From assembly GCF_017355525.1 (NCBI RefSeq), contig NZ_CP067395.1:186001-250000 (forward strand): DNA of 64,000 nucleotides. The letters run 5' to 3'. The position numbers were made by a program, and so were the translations under genes. The notes beneath the pieces are model-generated. The model saw nothing but the letters and a program-made list of their open reading frames with translations. It was not told the DNA's origin and searched no databases. How positions within the stretch are numbered: the first letter of the stretch is position 1; each line of letters begins with the position of its first letter. This document shows, piece by piece, positions 26,225 through 37,089 of this stretch. Source of the DNA: Lysobacter enzymogenes (lineage in GTDB: Bacteria > Pseudomonadota > Gammaproteobacteria > Xanthomonadales > Xanthomonadaceae).

Positions 26225-27133
26225 TCAGCGCGCGTCCGCCGCGACGACTTCGCGCAACTCCGCCAGCAAGGCGCGCACCAGCGGCGATTCGGCCAGCGCG
26301 TCGCGGGTCCAGGCGTGGATGCGCCGGGTCGGCGGCGCGCCGCGCACCGCGCGCACCGCCACCGCTGCGGCGCTGGGCGCGCGCAGCGCCAGCTGCGGTA
26401 CGAAGCCGATGCCGAAACCGGCCGCGACCATGCGCAGCATCAGGTCGTAATCGTCGATGGTGTGGGCGATGCGCGGGACGAAGCCGGCCGCGGCGCAGGC
26501 GCGTTCGGCCAGCAGGCCGTCGTCGCTCTGGCGCGCGCCGACGATCCAGTCCTGGCGCGCGAGCCGGCGCAGGTCGACCGCGCCGCCGCGGTCGCGCCAC
26601 GTCGCCGGCAGCGCCAGCAGCACCGGTTCCTCCAGCAGCGCTTGCGCGCTCAGGCCGGCGACCGGCGCGCGCGGCACCAGGTTGTAGGCGAAGCTCAGCG
26701 CCAGATCGCAACGGCCTTCGCGCACCGCGGCCAGCGCATCGTCGGATTCCAGTTCGCTCAGGCGCACGCGCAAGCGCGGGAAGCGCCGCTGCGCGCGCGC
26801 GACCGCCGGCAGCAGGTAGTGCTTGGCGAAGGTGGAGAAGCCGGCGACTTGCAGCTCGCCGGCCGGTTGCTGGGCGAATTCGCGCAGTTCCAGCGCGGCC
26901 GCGTCGAGCTGGCGCAGGACGGTGTCGGCATGCGCGGCGAGCCGCTCGCCCTGCGCGGTCAGGCGCACCCGCCGCCCGACCTGTTCCAGCAATTCGACCC
27001 CGGCCTCGCGCGCCAGCGTGGCCAGTTGCTGCGATACCGCCGACGAGGTCATTCCCATCGCTTCGGCCACCGCGGTCATGGTGCCGCGGTGGGCGAGTTC
27101 GCGCAGCAGGCGCAGGCGGGTCAGGTCGAACAT
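26225..27133 (-). CDS. LysR-family transcriptional regulator
   Basis: 302-residue regulator. The N-terminal helix-turn-helix reads RLRLLRELAHRGTMTAVAEA then SSAVSQQLATLAREAG, followed by a substrate-binding domain. The ATG at 27133 is chosen because it starts the winged helix; an upstream extension has no support. It is divergent from the DUF1989-ureohydrolase pair with 130 bp between, so it probably regulates that pair. The gap contains a near palindrome, CTTCGTGAAG. Confidence 0.93.
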   Translation of the reverse strand: MFDLTRLRLLRELAHRGTMTAVAEAMGMTSSAVSQQLATLAREAGVELLEQVGRRVRLTAQGERLAAHADTVLRQLDAAALELREFAQQPAGELQVAGFSTFAKHYLLPAVARAQRRFPRLRVRLSELESDDALAAVREGRCDLALSFAYNLVPRAPVAGLSAQALLEEPVLLALPATWRDRGGAVDLRRLARQDWIVGARQSDDGLLAERACAAAGFVPRIAHTIDDYDLMLRMVAAGFGIGFVPQLALRAPSAAAVAVRAVRGAPPTRRIHAWTRDALAESPLVRALLAELREVVAADAR

Positions 27134-27263
27134 GCAGAAAATCTTACAGCGATCCTTAGCTTCGTGAAGTGGACCTGCGAAATCGGGGCGGCTAAGGTCG
27201 GCGCCGGGTCGGACTGAGGCGGGCCGCTTGGGGCGGGCCGCAGCGACCCGCCAGGACTCGCCC

Positions 27264-27932
27264 ATGCCTCCGATGCCTCCCGTTGCGGCCGCGCCCGCCG
27301 CGGCCGCGACGCCAATCCCCGCCGCCGGCGCGGTCGCGCTGCGCCTGCGCGCGGGCCAGCGCCTGCGCGTCTACGACCCGCACGGCGGCCAGAGCGGCGA
27401 CCTGATGGCGTACTCGGCCGACGGCCGCGAACGGCTCAGCAACGGCTGCACCTTCGACTACGCCGGCACCGTGCTGCTCGGCCGCGGCGATGCGCTGTGG
27501 TCGGACCATAGCCGGCGCATGCTGACGATTCTCGACGACCGCGTCGGCCGCCACGATTTCCTGCACGCGGCGTGCAGCGCGCCGATGTATCGCCTGCAGT
27601 ACGGCCTTGAAGGCCGGGGCATCGAAGGCGAGCCGCGCAACTGCCGCGACAACCTGTGCGCGGCGCTGCGTTCGCTGGGGCTGGCGCCGGAGCCGCTGCC
27701 GACGCCGTTCAATCTGTTCATGCACGCCGACCTCGGCGCCGACGGCCGGCTGACGATCCGGCCGCCGCGCTCGCGCGCCGGCGACTGGATCGAACTGCGC
27801 GCCGACATGGACCTGGCCGTCGCGGTGTCCGCGTGCCCGGCCGCGACCTGCAACGGCGGCGCGCCGCCGCGGCCGCTGGCGTACCGCATTTTCGACCCCG
27901 AACCTTTCATCGACACCAGGATTTCGCGATGA
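27264..27932 (+). CDS. DUF1989 (urea carboxylase-associated) family protein
   Basis: 222-residue protein of the DUF1989 family, known mostly from genes next to urea carboxylase and allophanate hydrolase. Family features include RLRVYDPHGGQSGDLMAYSA, CTFDYAGTVLLGRGDALWSD, CRDNLCAAL and FNLFMHADLGADGRL. A 20-residue Ala/Pro-rich N-terminal extension precedes the domain. It overlaps the ureohydrolase gene by ATGA, so the two are coupled. The biochemical role is not established; handling of an amidine or urea-type compound is inferred from context. Confidence 0.88.
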   Translation: MPPMPPVAAAPAAAATPIPAAGAVALRLRAGQRLRVYDPHGGQSGDLMAYSADGRERLSNGCTFDYAGTVLLGRGDALWSDHSRRMLTILDDRVGRHDFLHAACSAPMYRLQYGLEGRGIEGEPRNCRDNLCAALRSLGLAPEPLPTPFNLFMHADLGADGRLTIRPPRSRAGDWIELRADMDLAVAVSACPAATCNGGAPPRPLAYRIFDPEPFIDTRISR

Positions 27933-28753
27933 CTCCGATCGCGCTGTTGGGCGTTCCCAACGACGAGAATTCTTCCTACCTGCGCGGCCCGGCCGACGCG
28001 CCGGCGGCGATCCGGCGCGAGCTGTTTTCCGACGCCTATGCGCAGTGCAGCGAAAGCGGCGTGGATCTGTCGGTGCCGGGCCGCTGGATCGACAACGGCG
28101 ATGTGGCGTTCGAGGCCGGGCTCGATCCGTGGCTGGCGATCGAAACCGCGGTGGCGCGCGCGCTGGAACCCGGGCATCCGCTGATCTCGCTCGGCGGCGA
28201 TCATGCGGTGACCCATCCGATCCTGCGCGCGGTGCGGCGGCGTCATCCGCGCCTGACCATCGTGCATGTCGACGCGCATCCGGATCTCTACGACGCTTAC
28301 CAGGGCAATCCGCGTTCGCACGCCTCGCCGTTCGCGCGGATCATGGAAGAAGGGCTGGCCGACCGCCTGATCCAGGTCGGGCTGCGCGCGACCAGCGCCG
28401 AGCACCGCGCGCAGTTCCGCCGCTTCGGCGTGGAGACGGTCAGCGCGGCGCAATGGACCGGCGAACTGCGGCTGAAGATCGACACGCCGGTGTACCTGTC
28501 GCTCGACCTGGATGCGCTGGACCCGGCGTATGCGCCGGGCGTGTCGCACCGCGAACCGGGCGGGGTGACGCCGCGGCAGGTGATCGGGCTGATCCAGGGG
28601 CTCGGCGCGCCGTTGGTGGCGGCCGATGTGGTCGAGTACAACCCGCGTTGCGATATCGGCAACGCGACCGCGCTGGTCGCGGCGAAGCTGGTCAAGGAGA
28701 TCGCCGGGATGATGGCGGGCGGGACGCGCGAGGCGGCGCATCTGGCGGCTTGA
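27929..28753 (+). CDS. Ureohydrolase (arginase/agmatinase family)
   Basis: 274-residue manganese-dependent ureohydrolase. The metal-binding motifs are all intact: GGDHAVTHP, VHVDAHPDLYD and SLDLDALDPAYAPGVS. The family splits guanidino compounds such as arginine, agmatine, guanidinobutyrate or formimidoylglutamate. The start overlaps the stop of the DUF1989 gene. Substrate cannot be assigned; agmatinase-like by motif appearance. Confidence 0.92.
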   Translation: MTPIALLGVPNDENSSYLRGPADAPAAIRRELFSDAYAQCSESGVDLSVPGRWIDNGDVAFEAGLDPWLAIETAVARALEPGHPLISLGGDHAVTHPILRAVRRRHPRLTIVHVDAHPDLYDAYQGNPRSHASPFARIMEEGLADRLIQVGLRATSAEHRAQFRRFGVETVSAAQWTGELRLKIDTPVYLSLDLDALDPAYAPGVSHREPGGVTPRQVIGLIQGLGAPLVAADVVEYNPRCDIGNATALVAAKLVKEIAGMMAGGTREAAHLAA

Positions 28754-28784
28754 GGCCTTCGTCGTCGCGACGATGGAAGCCCGA

Positions 28785-28871
28785 CTGTAGGAGCGGCGCG
28801 AGCCGCGACCGCGACCTCCGGCTTGCGACGCAAGCGAGGTTTCGCGGTCGCGGCTTGCGCCGCTCCTACAG
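28785..28871. repeat. Inverted pair of the 29-bp repeat
   Basis: Plus-oriented copy at 28785-28813 and minus-oriented copy at 28843-28871, 29 bp apart. The pair lies between the convergent ureohydrolase and GGDEF-EAL genes. Confidence 0.9.
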
Positions 28872-28891
28872 TTTGAAACGAGCTTGCGCGG

Positions 28892-31468
28892 TCAGTGGGC
28901 GGACTGCGCGAGGCAGTAGTCGCGCAATTCGTCCGGCGCCAATCCGGGCGCGAACAAAAAGCCCTGGCCGATCAGTACGCCGAGCTCGCGCAGGAACGCG
29001 CGCTGGCGCTGGGTTTCCACGCCTTCGGCGACCAGGCCGAGGCCGAGGCTGCGGGCGATGCCGGTCACCGCCTGGCAGACCGCCACATCGGACTGGTTGT
29101 CGGGCACGCCCTGGACGAACAACTGGCTGAGCTTGAGCCCGTGGATCGGCAGGCGGCGGATGTAGTTCAGCGCGCTGTAGCCTTCGCCGAAGTCGTCGAT
29201 CGACAGGCTGACCCCGAGTTCGCGCAGGCGGGCGAAGGTGCGCACGGTGTCGGGCGCGTCCTCGATCAGCACGCGCTCGGTGAATTCCAGTTCCAGCGCG
29301 CTGCCGGGCAGGCCGTGTTCGGCCAGCGCGGCGGCGACGGTGTGGCCGAGGTCGTCGCCGAGGAACTGGCGGTACGAGACGTTGACCGCGACGCGTTCGA
29401 TGCCCAGGCCCTGGTCGCGCCACTGGCGCAGCTGGCGGCAGGCTTCGTGCAGCACCCAGCCGCCGATGCCGACGATGTCGCCGGTGGTTTCGGCGTGGTC
29501 GATGAAGCGGTCCGGGCTCATTTCGCCGAGCGAGCGGTTGCGCCAGCGGATCAGCGCTTCGGCGGCGACCACGCGGCCGTCGTGCAGGTTCACCTGCGGC
29601 TGGTAGACCAGATGGAACTCGTCGTTGTGCACGGCGCGGCGCAGATGGGTTTCCAGCTGCAGGCGGTGCAGCTGCTGCTCGGCCAGTTCCGGGGTGAACG
29701 CCTGCCAGCTGTTGCGGCCGCGGCGCTTGCTGTCGTACATGGCCACGTCGGCGCTCTGGATCAGCTGCTGCGCGGTGCGGCCGTCGAGCGGCGACTGGGC
29801 GATGCCGATGCTGGCGGTGATGGTGAATTCCTCGCCGTCGACGCGGAAGGTGTCGCCGAAGACTTCCAGGATCGCGTCGGCGAGGCGCTCGGCGCAGGTC
29901 GGATCGCCGTCGAGCGAGCACACCACCAGGAATTCGTCGCCGCCGAAGCGGGCGATCTGGGCGCGGTCGCCGACCGCGTGGCGGATGCGCCGCGCGGCCG
30001 AGGCCAGCAGGCGGTCGCCGGCGGCGTGGCCGAGGATGTCGTTGACCACCTTGAAGCGGTCCAGGTCGATGTAGAGCACGCCGAGCGGCGCGTGCGGGAA
30101 CGCGTCCAGGCGCCGCTCCAGTTCGTCCTGCACCGCGTCGCGGTTGAGCAGGCCGGTCAGCGGGTCGCTGCGCGCCTGGATCCGCAACTGATCTTCTTCG
30201 AGCTTGCGTTCGGTGATGTCTTGCAGCGTTCCGGTCAGCACCTGGCGGACCACGTCGCCGAGGCCGGCGTCGGCGATCGCGCGCACCCAGAACGCGCTGC
30301 CGTCGGCGCGCAGGCCCTGCAGTTCCAGGTCCAGGCTGCGGCCGCCGGCGAGGGTGCGTTCGAGCGCGTTGCGCAGGCGGTGGCGGTCCAGCGGCTGCAG
30401 GCAGCCGATCAGTTCCTCGATCTTGGTCGGCGCGGGTTCGCGGCCGAGGATGCGCTGGGCTTCGAAGGTGAGGTAGAGCCGGTCGCGGCCGGCGTCCCAT
30501 TCCCAGCCGCCGATCTGGGCCAGGGCCTGGGCGCGGTCGAACAGGGCGCTGTCGCGCTTGAGCACGGTGATGTTGGAGAACAGCGCGAACACCTGATGCG
30601 GGCGGTCGCCGCCGGGCGGGAACTGCGGCACCGCGGTGATCGCCAGCCAGATCAGTTCGCGGCGCACGCGGTGGTAGAGCCCGAGCACGGTGCTGGCGAC
30701 GACCGCGCCGGTGTCCAGGGCGACGCGCGAGGGGTAGCGTTCCGGCGCCAGCTCGTGGCCGTGTTCGTCGACCACCATCCAGTCGCCCGAGCGCAGTTCG
30801 TCGGCGATGCTCTCGCCGCTGTGCAGCGACAGCAGGCGCATCGCCGCGCTGTTGGCGTAGACGATGCGCAGCGCGTCGTCCTGCACGATCAGGCCGCGGT
30901 CGATGGATTCGACCAGTTCGCGGAAGCGCAGCTCGTTCTCCTCGCGGCTGCTGAGGTCGCGCGCGACCGCGATGATCCGGCGCGCGCCGTCGTGGACGAA
31001 GCCGGCCGAATGCACTTCGACCGGGAAGCGGGTGCCGTCGCCGCGCTTGTTGGTGACTTCGATGATGTAGCTGTCGCCGCGGTTGAGGCTTTCCCACACC
31101 GGCGCCAGGTGGTCCGCGGGCAGTTCCGGGTTGAGCACGTGGATCGGCTGGCCGACGATGTCCTCGCGCAGGCGCCGGTGCGCGCGCATGCCGTGGCGGT
31201 TGATCTCGACCACGGTGCCGTCTTCGTCGAGCACGGTGACCAAGTCGGGAATCGCGTCGAAGGCTTCGCGGATCAGGGCCGCGCCGTCGCGCTCGCGGCG
31301 CAGCGCGTCGGCGGCGCGTTCGAGCCCGTCGCGCAGGTGCGCGGGCAGTTGCGGGTCGCGCAGGGCCGCGTCCAGCGCAGCCAGCGCGTCGGCCGCGCCC
31401 GCCTGCGGCGCCGCATCCGCAGCGGCGCAGGCGGCCGTACCGGCGGGCGCGGGCGGTTCGGGCTTCAC
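28892..31468 (-). CDS. PAS-GGDEF-EAL cyclic-di-GMP protein
   Basis: 858-residue soluble sensor. Three PAS-type regions (about residues 65-175, 180-305 and 310-430) precede a GGDEF domain with an intact RFGGDEF (509-513) and a C-terminal EAL domain with EAL at 637-639. In the EAL domain the DDFGTG-type motif reads DDFGEG (758-763) and the usual LKID reads LKLS, so phosphodiesterase activity may be altered. The GTG at 31468 overlaps the liuE stop codon as GTGA, so the gene is translationally coupled to leucine degradation. Cyclic-di-GMP synthesis or breakdown is the family role; the sensed signal is unknown. Confidence 0.92.
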   Translation of the reverse strand: MKPEPPAPAGTAACAAADAAPQAGAADALAALDAALRDPQLPAHLRDGLERAADALRRERDGAALIREAFDAIPDLVTVLDEDGTVVEINRHGMRAHRRLREDIVGQPIHVLNPELPADHLAPVWESLNRGDSYIIEVTNKRGDGTRFPVEVHSAGFVHDGARRIIAVARDLSSREENELRFRELVESIDRGLIVQDDALRIVYANSAAMRLLSLHSGESIADELRSGDWMVVDEHGHELAPERYPSRVALDTGAVVASTVLGLYHRVRRELIWLAITAVPQFPPGGDRPHQVFALFSNITVLKRDSALFDRAQALAQIGGWEWDAGRDRLYLTFEAQRILGREPAPTKIEELIGCLQPLDRHRLRNALERTLAGGRSLDLELQGLRADGSAFWVRAIADAGLGDVVRQVLTGTLQDITERKLEEDQLRIQARSDPLTGLLNRDAVQDELERRLDAFPHAPLGVLYIDLDRFKVVNDILGHAAGDRLLASAARRIRHAVGDRAQIARFGGDEFLVVCSLDGDPTCAERLADAILEVFGDTFRVDGEEFTITASIGIAQSPLDGRTAQQLIQSADVAMYDSKRRGRNSWQAFTPELAEQQLHRLQLETHLRRAVHNDEFHLVYQPQVNLHDGRVVAAEALIRWRNRSLGEMSPDRFIDHAETTGDIVGIGGWVLHEACRQLRQWRDQGLGIERVAVNVSYRQFLGDDLGHTVAAALAEHGLPGSALELEFTERVLIEDAPDTVRTFARLRELGVSLSIDDFGEGYSALNYIRRLPIHGLKLSQLFVQGVPDNQSDVAVCQAVTGIARSLGLGLVAEGVETQRQRAFLRELGVLIGQGFLFAPGLAPDELRDYCLAQSAH

Positions 31469-32385
31469 GCCGCGGCCAGCGCCTTGCCGACCTTGCTGCC
31501 GGTCTCGCGGCCGAGCAGGGCGGCCAGCCAGCGGCCGGTGTCGGCCAGCGCGTCGAGGTCGACGCCGGTGCGGATGCCGAGGCCGTGCAGCATGTAGACC
31601 ACGTCCTCGCTGGCGACGTTGCCGCTGGCGCCCTTGGCGTAGGGGCAGCCGCCGGCGCCGGACACCGCCGAGTCGACGACCGCCACGCCTTCTTCCAGGC
31701 ACGCCAGGATGTTCGACAGCGCCTGGCCGTAGGTGTCGTGGAAATGCACGGCCAGCGCCGCCACCGGCACTTCGGCGGCGACCGCCTTGAACATCGCGCG
31801 GGCCTTGCCCGGGGTGCCGACGCCGATGGTGTCGCCGAGCGAGATCTCGTAGCAGCCCATCTCGTGCAGGGCGCGCGCGACCCGCACCACGTCGTTGAGC
31901 GGCACCTCGCCCTGGTAAGGGCAGCCGAGCACGGTCGAGACGTAGCCGCGCACGGCCACGCCGTCGGCCTTGGCGCGCGCCATCACCGGCGCGAAGCGCG
32001 CCAGCGATTCGTCGATGGAGGCGTTGATGTTGGTGCGGTTGAAGGCTTCCGAGGCGGCGGTGAACACCGCGATTTCCTCGACCCCGACCGCGCGCGCGCG
32101 CTCGTAGCCCTGTTCGTTCGGCACCAGCACCGGGTAATGCACACCGGGCTTGCGATGGATGCCGGCGAACACGTCGGCGGCGTCGGCCAACTGCGGCACC
32201 CACTTGGGGCTGACGAAGCTGGTCGCTTCGATGCTGCGCAGGCCGGTCGCCGAGAGGCGGTCGATCAGGGCGATCTTGTCGGCGGTGGCGATCTGCGCCT
32301 TTTCGTTCTGCAACCCGTCGCGCGGGCCGACTTCGACGATGCGCACGGACGCGGGCTGATGCGGGAGGGGGCTCGGCTGGTTCAT
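31465..32385 (-). CDS. liuE: Hydroxymethylglutaryl-CoA lyase
   Basis: 306-residue TIM-barrel lyase that splits HMG-CoA to acetoacetate and acetyl-CoA, the last step of leucine breakdown. The N-terminal IVEVGPRDGLQNEK, the HFHDTYGQAL metal-binding motif and the SGAGGCPYAKGASGN signature with the active-site Cys are all present. The ATG at 32385 has AGGA upstream. It overlaps the lipoprotein gene by ATGA and the GGDEF-EAL gene by GTGA. Confidence 0.96.
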   Translation of the reverse strand: MNQPSPLPHQPASVRIVEVGPRDGLQNEKAQIATADKIALIDRLSATGLRSIEATSFVSPKWVPQLADAADVFAGIHRKPGVHYPVLVPNEQGYERARAVGVEEIAVFTAASEAFNRTNINASIDESLARFAPVMARAKADGVAVRGYVSTVLGCPYQGEVPLNDVVRVARALHEMGCYEISLGDTIGVGTPGKARAMFKAVAAEVPVAALAVHFHDTYGQALSNILACLEEGVAVVDSAVSGAGGCPYAKGASGNVASEDVVYMLHGLGIRTGVDLDALADTGRWLAALLGRETGSKVGKALAAA

Positions 32386-32999
32386 CGGGAATCCTGGCGG
32401 GCGGCCTTGGCGCGTTCGAACACCATGGCCTTTCTGTCGGTGTCGTACAAGAGATTCAGGCGTTGCGCGAGGGTATCGCGCAACTGCTCGGGCGTGCCCT
32501 GGACCAGGGCGAAACGTTCGTCGAGTTTGCGCCCGGCGAGCTCGCCGCGGGCGATCGCGGCGAGCGCGCGCTGCGAGTCGGGCAACCAGGCGTCCAGGCT
32601 GCCGCGCGCGTTGATGCGGTACAGCACCAGGAACACCGAATCCTTGGGCGCGGTGGCGGTCAGGCTGCCGGTGTCGGCGCCGATCGCGCGCTGGGCCTGC
32701 TCGGGCGTGAGCACGATGTAGCGGTCCTGGCCGACGACGAAGCCGGTCAGCTCCAGCGTGGTCGGCTTGTCGCCCATGCCGGGCCAATCCTCGCTGCGGC
32801 AGCGGGCGTCGACGTGTACGGTCTTGTGCGCGTTGCCGCCGGCCTTGACCGTCCAGGCGCCGGCGAGGTCCGGGTCGCAGCTCAGCTCGGCGACCGGCGC
32901 GCGCTCGAAGGCGACGCAGGCGGACAGGCCGGCCGCCAGCGCGACGGCCAGGGCCGGGCGCAGTGCGGCTTGGAACGCGGTGTGCTTGAGCAGGTTCAT
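32382..32999 (-). CDS. Putative lipoprotein
   Basis: 205-residue precursor with a signal sequence and lipobox LSAC, so a lipid-anchored envelope protein. The mature part has three further Cys residues and no recognised family. It is coupled by ATGA overlap to liuE and separated by 156 bp from liuD upstream, so it sits inside the leucine-degradation cluster although nothing in its sequence suggests an enzymatic role there. Function unknown. Confidence 0.75.
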   Translation of the reverse strand: MNLLKHTAFQAALRPALAVALAAGLSACVAFERAPVAELSCDPDLAGAWTVKAGGNAHKTVHVDARCRSEDWPGMGDKPTTLELTGFVVGQDRYIVLTPEQAQRAIGADTGSLTATAPKDSVFLVLYRINARGSLDAWLPDSQRALAAIARGELAGRKLDERFALVQGTPEQLRDTLAQRLNLLYDTDRKAMVFERAKAARQDSR

Positions 33000-33155
33000 G
33001 GCGGGCGACTCGCGCAGGAAGAGCGTCCAACGGGGTGAACGTGAAATGGCGGCGGCTACCGGCCGCGGCAAGCGCGCAGCGGACGCGGCGACACAGCGTT
33101 GCGCGCCCAGGGTCGCGGCGACGTGTCGGCCGCGCCCCCCGGGTTCAGGCGGCCG

Positions 33156-35201
<2,046 letters not shown>

Positions 35202-35539
35202 GGGCACTTCGCAGGTCGGTGGCGCGCGGACGCGCGTGAAGGGAAGGCGGACGGCCGCGGCGGCGGGCCGGCGCGAACCTGGGGATTTTGGCCGATGCGG
35301 AGGCGGCTGTCGCCTGATGGCGAAGCCTGGGTGCGGCGGTTGCGCGACGGGGCGCCCGGTTACAGCGTCTGGCGGTGTGTTTGCGGTGCCATACGGTGCA
35401 GTGCTGGGGTAGGGCGGGGAGTGCTTGCGGCGTGAAGCATCTTTAGGTTCGTCACTCCGGTAAAACCCGCGACCTGTTTCGCCTTTGCCCTTAGCTTTTC
35501 GCTCCCCCCGTCGCTGCGAACTCGCCACAGGCAACCGTA

Positions 35540-35701
35540 GACCCGAAGGGCGCGCGCATGGATGCGCGCGTGCGGGACCGGGCCAGGATGGCCCTTGTCC
35601 CGCATCCCTGCGCAAGCACCGAACCTTAGTGGCTCTTGATTCGAAAACAAGGAAAGCGCCTTTCTTTGGTTACTTTCTTTGGCAAGACAAAGAAAGTGAC
35701 C
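35540..35701. repeat. Xanthomonad-type intergenic repeat with hairpins
   Basis: Contains a perfect inverted repeat, CGCGCGCATggATGCGCGCG (35551-35570), a longer GGGAC...GTCCC hairpin around 35574-35601, and a 14-bp inverted pair, GGTTACTTTCTTTG (35668-35681) and CAAAGAAAGTGACC (35688-35701), with one mismatch. Sequences of this kind are recurrent intergenic repeats in the family. Confidence 0.7.
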
Positions 35702-35781
35702 CGGCCGCTTGCGGACGGAAGCTCTGGATCTTGGCTTGTCCTCACTCGTCGTTGCGAGTTCCGAAACAGGTTCGTATCCGA

Positions 35782-35809
35782 CTGTAGGAGCGACGCAAGT
35801 CGCGACCGC
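35782..35809 (+). repeat. Single copy of the 29-bp repeat
   Basis: Plus-oriented CTGTAGGAGCGACGCAAGTC variant without an inverted partner nearby, just past the liuC stop codon. Confidence 0.8.
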
Positions 35810-35894
35810 TCCAACACAACGACGCCGAACGCCTCACGCGCCCGTCGTCGCTCGCCGCCTGCGCATCACATACGCCGACGCCGCACAAACGCAC

Positions 35895-36677
35895 TCACAC
35901 CGTCCACGACGGCGAGCGCTTGCCCAAGAACGCCGACAACCCTTCCTGGCCTTCCGCCGAAACCCGCAACCCCGCGATCAACGCCGCGTTGTCGTCGTCG
36001 AGCTTGCCGCCGTCGCGCTCGCCCGCGACGCGCCGGACCAGGGTCTTGGCGGTGGCCGCCGCATGCGGGCCGGCCTTGAGCAGCAGGCCGGTCTGGCGCG
36101 CGACCGCGGCGTCCAGCGATTCGGCCGGCACCACTTGATGCAGCAGGCCGATGCTCTGGGCCACGGTCGCGTCGAAAATCTCCGCGGTCGCGAACCAGCG
36201 CCGCGCCTGGCGCGCGCCGATGGCTTCGATCACGTACGGCGAGATCACCGCCGGCAATAAGCCGAGCTTGCTCTCGGTCAGGCCGAACTTGGCCTCCGGC
36301 ACGCCGATGGCGATGTCGCAGCAGGCCACCAGGCCGACGCCGCCGCCGAAGGCCGCGCCGTGGACGCGGGCCAGGGTCGGCTTGGGCAGTTCGTTGAGCG
36401 TGCGCATCAGCCGTGCCAGCGCCAGCGCGTCTTCGCGGTTCTCGGCTTCGCCGGCCGCGGCCATGCCGCGCATCCAGTTCAGGTCGGCGCCGGCCGAGAA
36501 CGAGGCGCCTTCGCCCTCGATCACCACCACCCGCACGCCGGGATCGGCGCCGGCGGCTTCCAGCGCGCCGGTCAGCGCGGCGATCAGCACCGCGTCGAAG
36601 GCGTTGTGCAGCTCGGGACGGTTCAGGCGCAGACGGGCGATCGGACCGTCGCGCAGGCTCAGCAGCGGGTGGTTCAT
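35895..36677 (-). CDS. liuC: Methylglutaconyl-CoA hydratase (enoyl-CoA hydratase family)
   Basis: 260-residue crotonase-fold protein. The oxyanion-hole segments SFSAGADLNWM and GAAFGGGVGLVACCDIAI and the catalytic KFGLTESKLGLLP region are present. Family and context (liuD, liuE beside it) suggest hydration of 3-methylglutaconyl-CoA to HMG-CoA. It is upstream of liuD in the same direction, but the 690-bp repeat-rich gap implies a separate promoter. Enoyl-CoA hydratase of another pathway is possible. Confidence 0.88.
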   Translation of the reverse strand: MNHPLLSLRDGPIARLRLNRPELHNAFDAVLIAALTGALEAAGADPGVRVVVIEGEGASFSAGADLNWMRGMAAAGEAENREDALALARLMRTLNELPKPTLARVHGAAFGGGVGLVACCDIAIGVPEAKFGLTESKLGLLPAVISPYVIEAIGARQARRWFATAEIFDATVAQSIGLLHQVVPAESLDAAVARQTGLLLKAGPHAAATAKTLVRRVAGERDGGKLDDDNAALIAGLRVSAEGQEGLSAFLGKRSPSWTV

Positions 36678-36759
36678 CGGGTCGGGGGAGTTTGTGGGAG
36701 TTGGCCGAATGATACCGTTCAGCTTGCTCCCTCCGCCCCTGTACGGCGGTCGGTGCTAG

Positions 36760-36778
36760 AATGAGAACAATTCCCATT
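36760..36778 (+). promoter_or_regulatory. Fur box upstream of feoA
   Basis: AATGAGAACAATTCCCATT matches a Fur box of the GAGAAT-type palindrome closely. It overlaps a -10 element TAGAAT (36757-36762), which would let iron-loaded Fur block transcription of feoAB. Confidence 0.8.
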
Positions 36779-36810
36779 TGGGACGCCACCGACTCGTGGA
36801 AGCCTCCCCA

Positions 36811-37089
36811 TTGAAGCTGTCCGAATTGCCGCACCGTACCGCGGCGACGGTCGAGACCGTCGATGACCAAGCACCAAACGACACCATCGCAAGACGCCTG
36901 CGCGAACTCGGCTTCGTCGCCGGCGAGCGGGTGGAAGTGATGGCCGCCGGCCCGGTCGCCGCCGAACCGCTGCTGGTGCAGGTCGGCTACACCCGTTTCG
37001 CCCTGCGCCGCAGCGAGGCGGCGCGGGTGCGCGTCGCGCTGTTGCGCAACGACGGCGCGGAGAACGGCGCCACGGAGAGCGCGGCATGA
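36811..37089 (+). CDS. feoA: Ferrous iron transport protein A
   Basis: 92-residue SH3-like protein that works with FeoB in ferrous-iron uptake. The conserved RRLRELGFVAGERVEV and PLLVQVGYTRFALRR segments are clear. The TTG at 36811 is chosen because GGAAG lies eight bases upstream and it begins the conserved KLSELP region; a GTG at 36796 is possible. The TTG at 36778 would lie inside the Fur box. It overlaps feoB by ATGA. Confidence 0.9.
   Translation: MKLSELPHRTAATVETVDDQAPNDTIARRLRELGFVAGERVEVMAAGPVAAEPLLVQVGYTRFALRRSEAARVRVALLRNDGAENGATESAA

Larger units (their letters stand above)
35202..35894. other. Intergenic region between liuD and liuC with several repeats
   Basis: 693 bp with no supported gene. 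It holds the repeat block at 35540-35701 and a plus-oriented copy of the 29-bp repeat at 35782-35809. Open frames crossing it are low-complexity and probably spurious. Confidence 0.7.

Noticed and set aside
28895..31597. 900-codon plus-strand open frame
   Set aside because: Antisense shadow of the GGDEF-EAL gene in GC-rich DNA; composition is that of a complementary-frame artefact.
31469..32203. Upstream extension of the GGDEF-EAL frame to 1103 codons
   Set aside because: The extra part runs through liuE in another frame and is Arg/Gly-rich; the GTG at 31468 gives a clean coupled start.
35485..36079. Short open frames in the liuD-liuC gap
   Set aside because: They translate interspersed repeats (the GGTTACTTTCTTTG and CTGTAGGAGCG elements), a common source of false hypothetical proteins.
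36778..36810. TTG at 36778 as the feoA start
   Set aside because: It lies inside the Fur box and at or before the expected transcription start.
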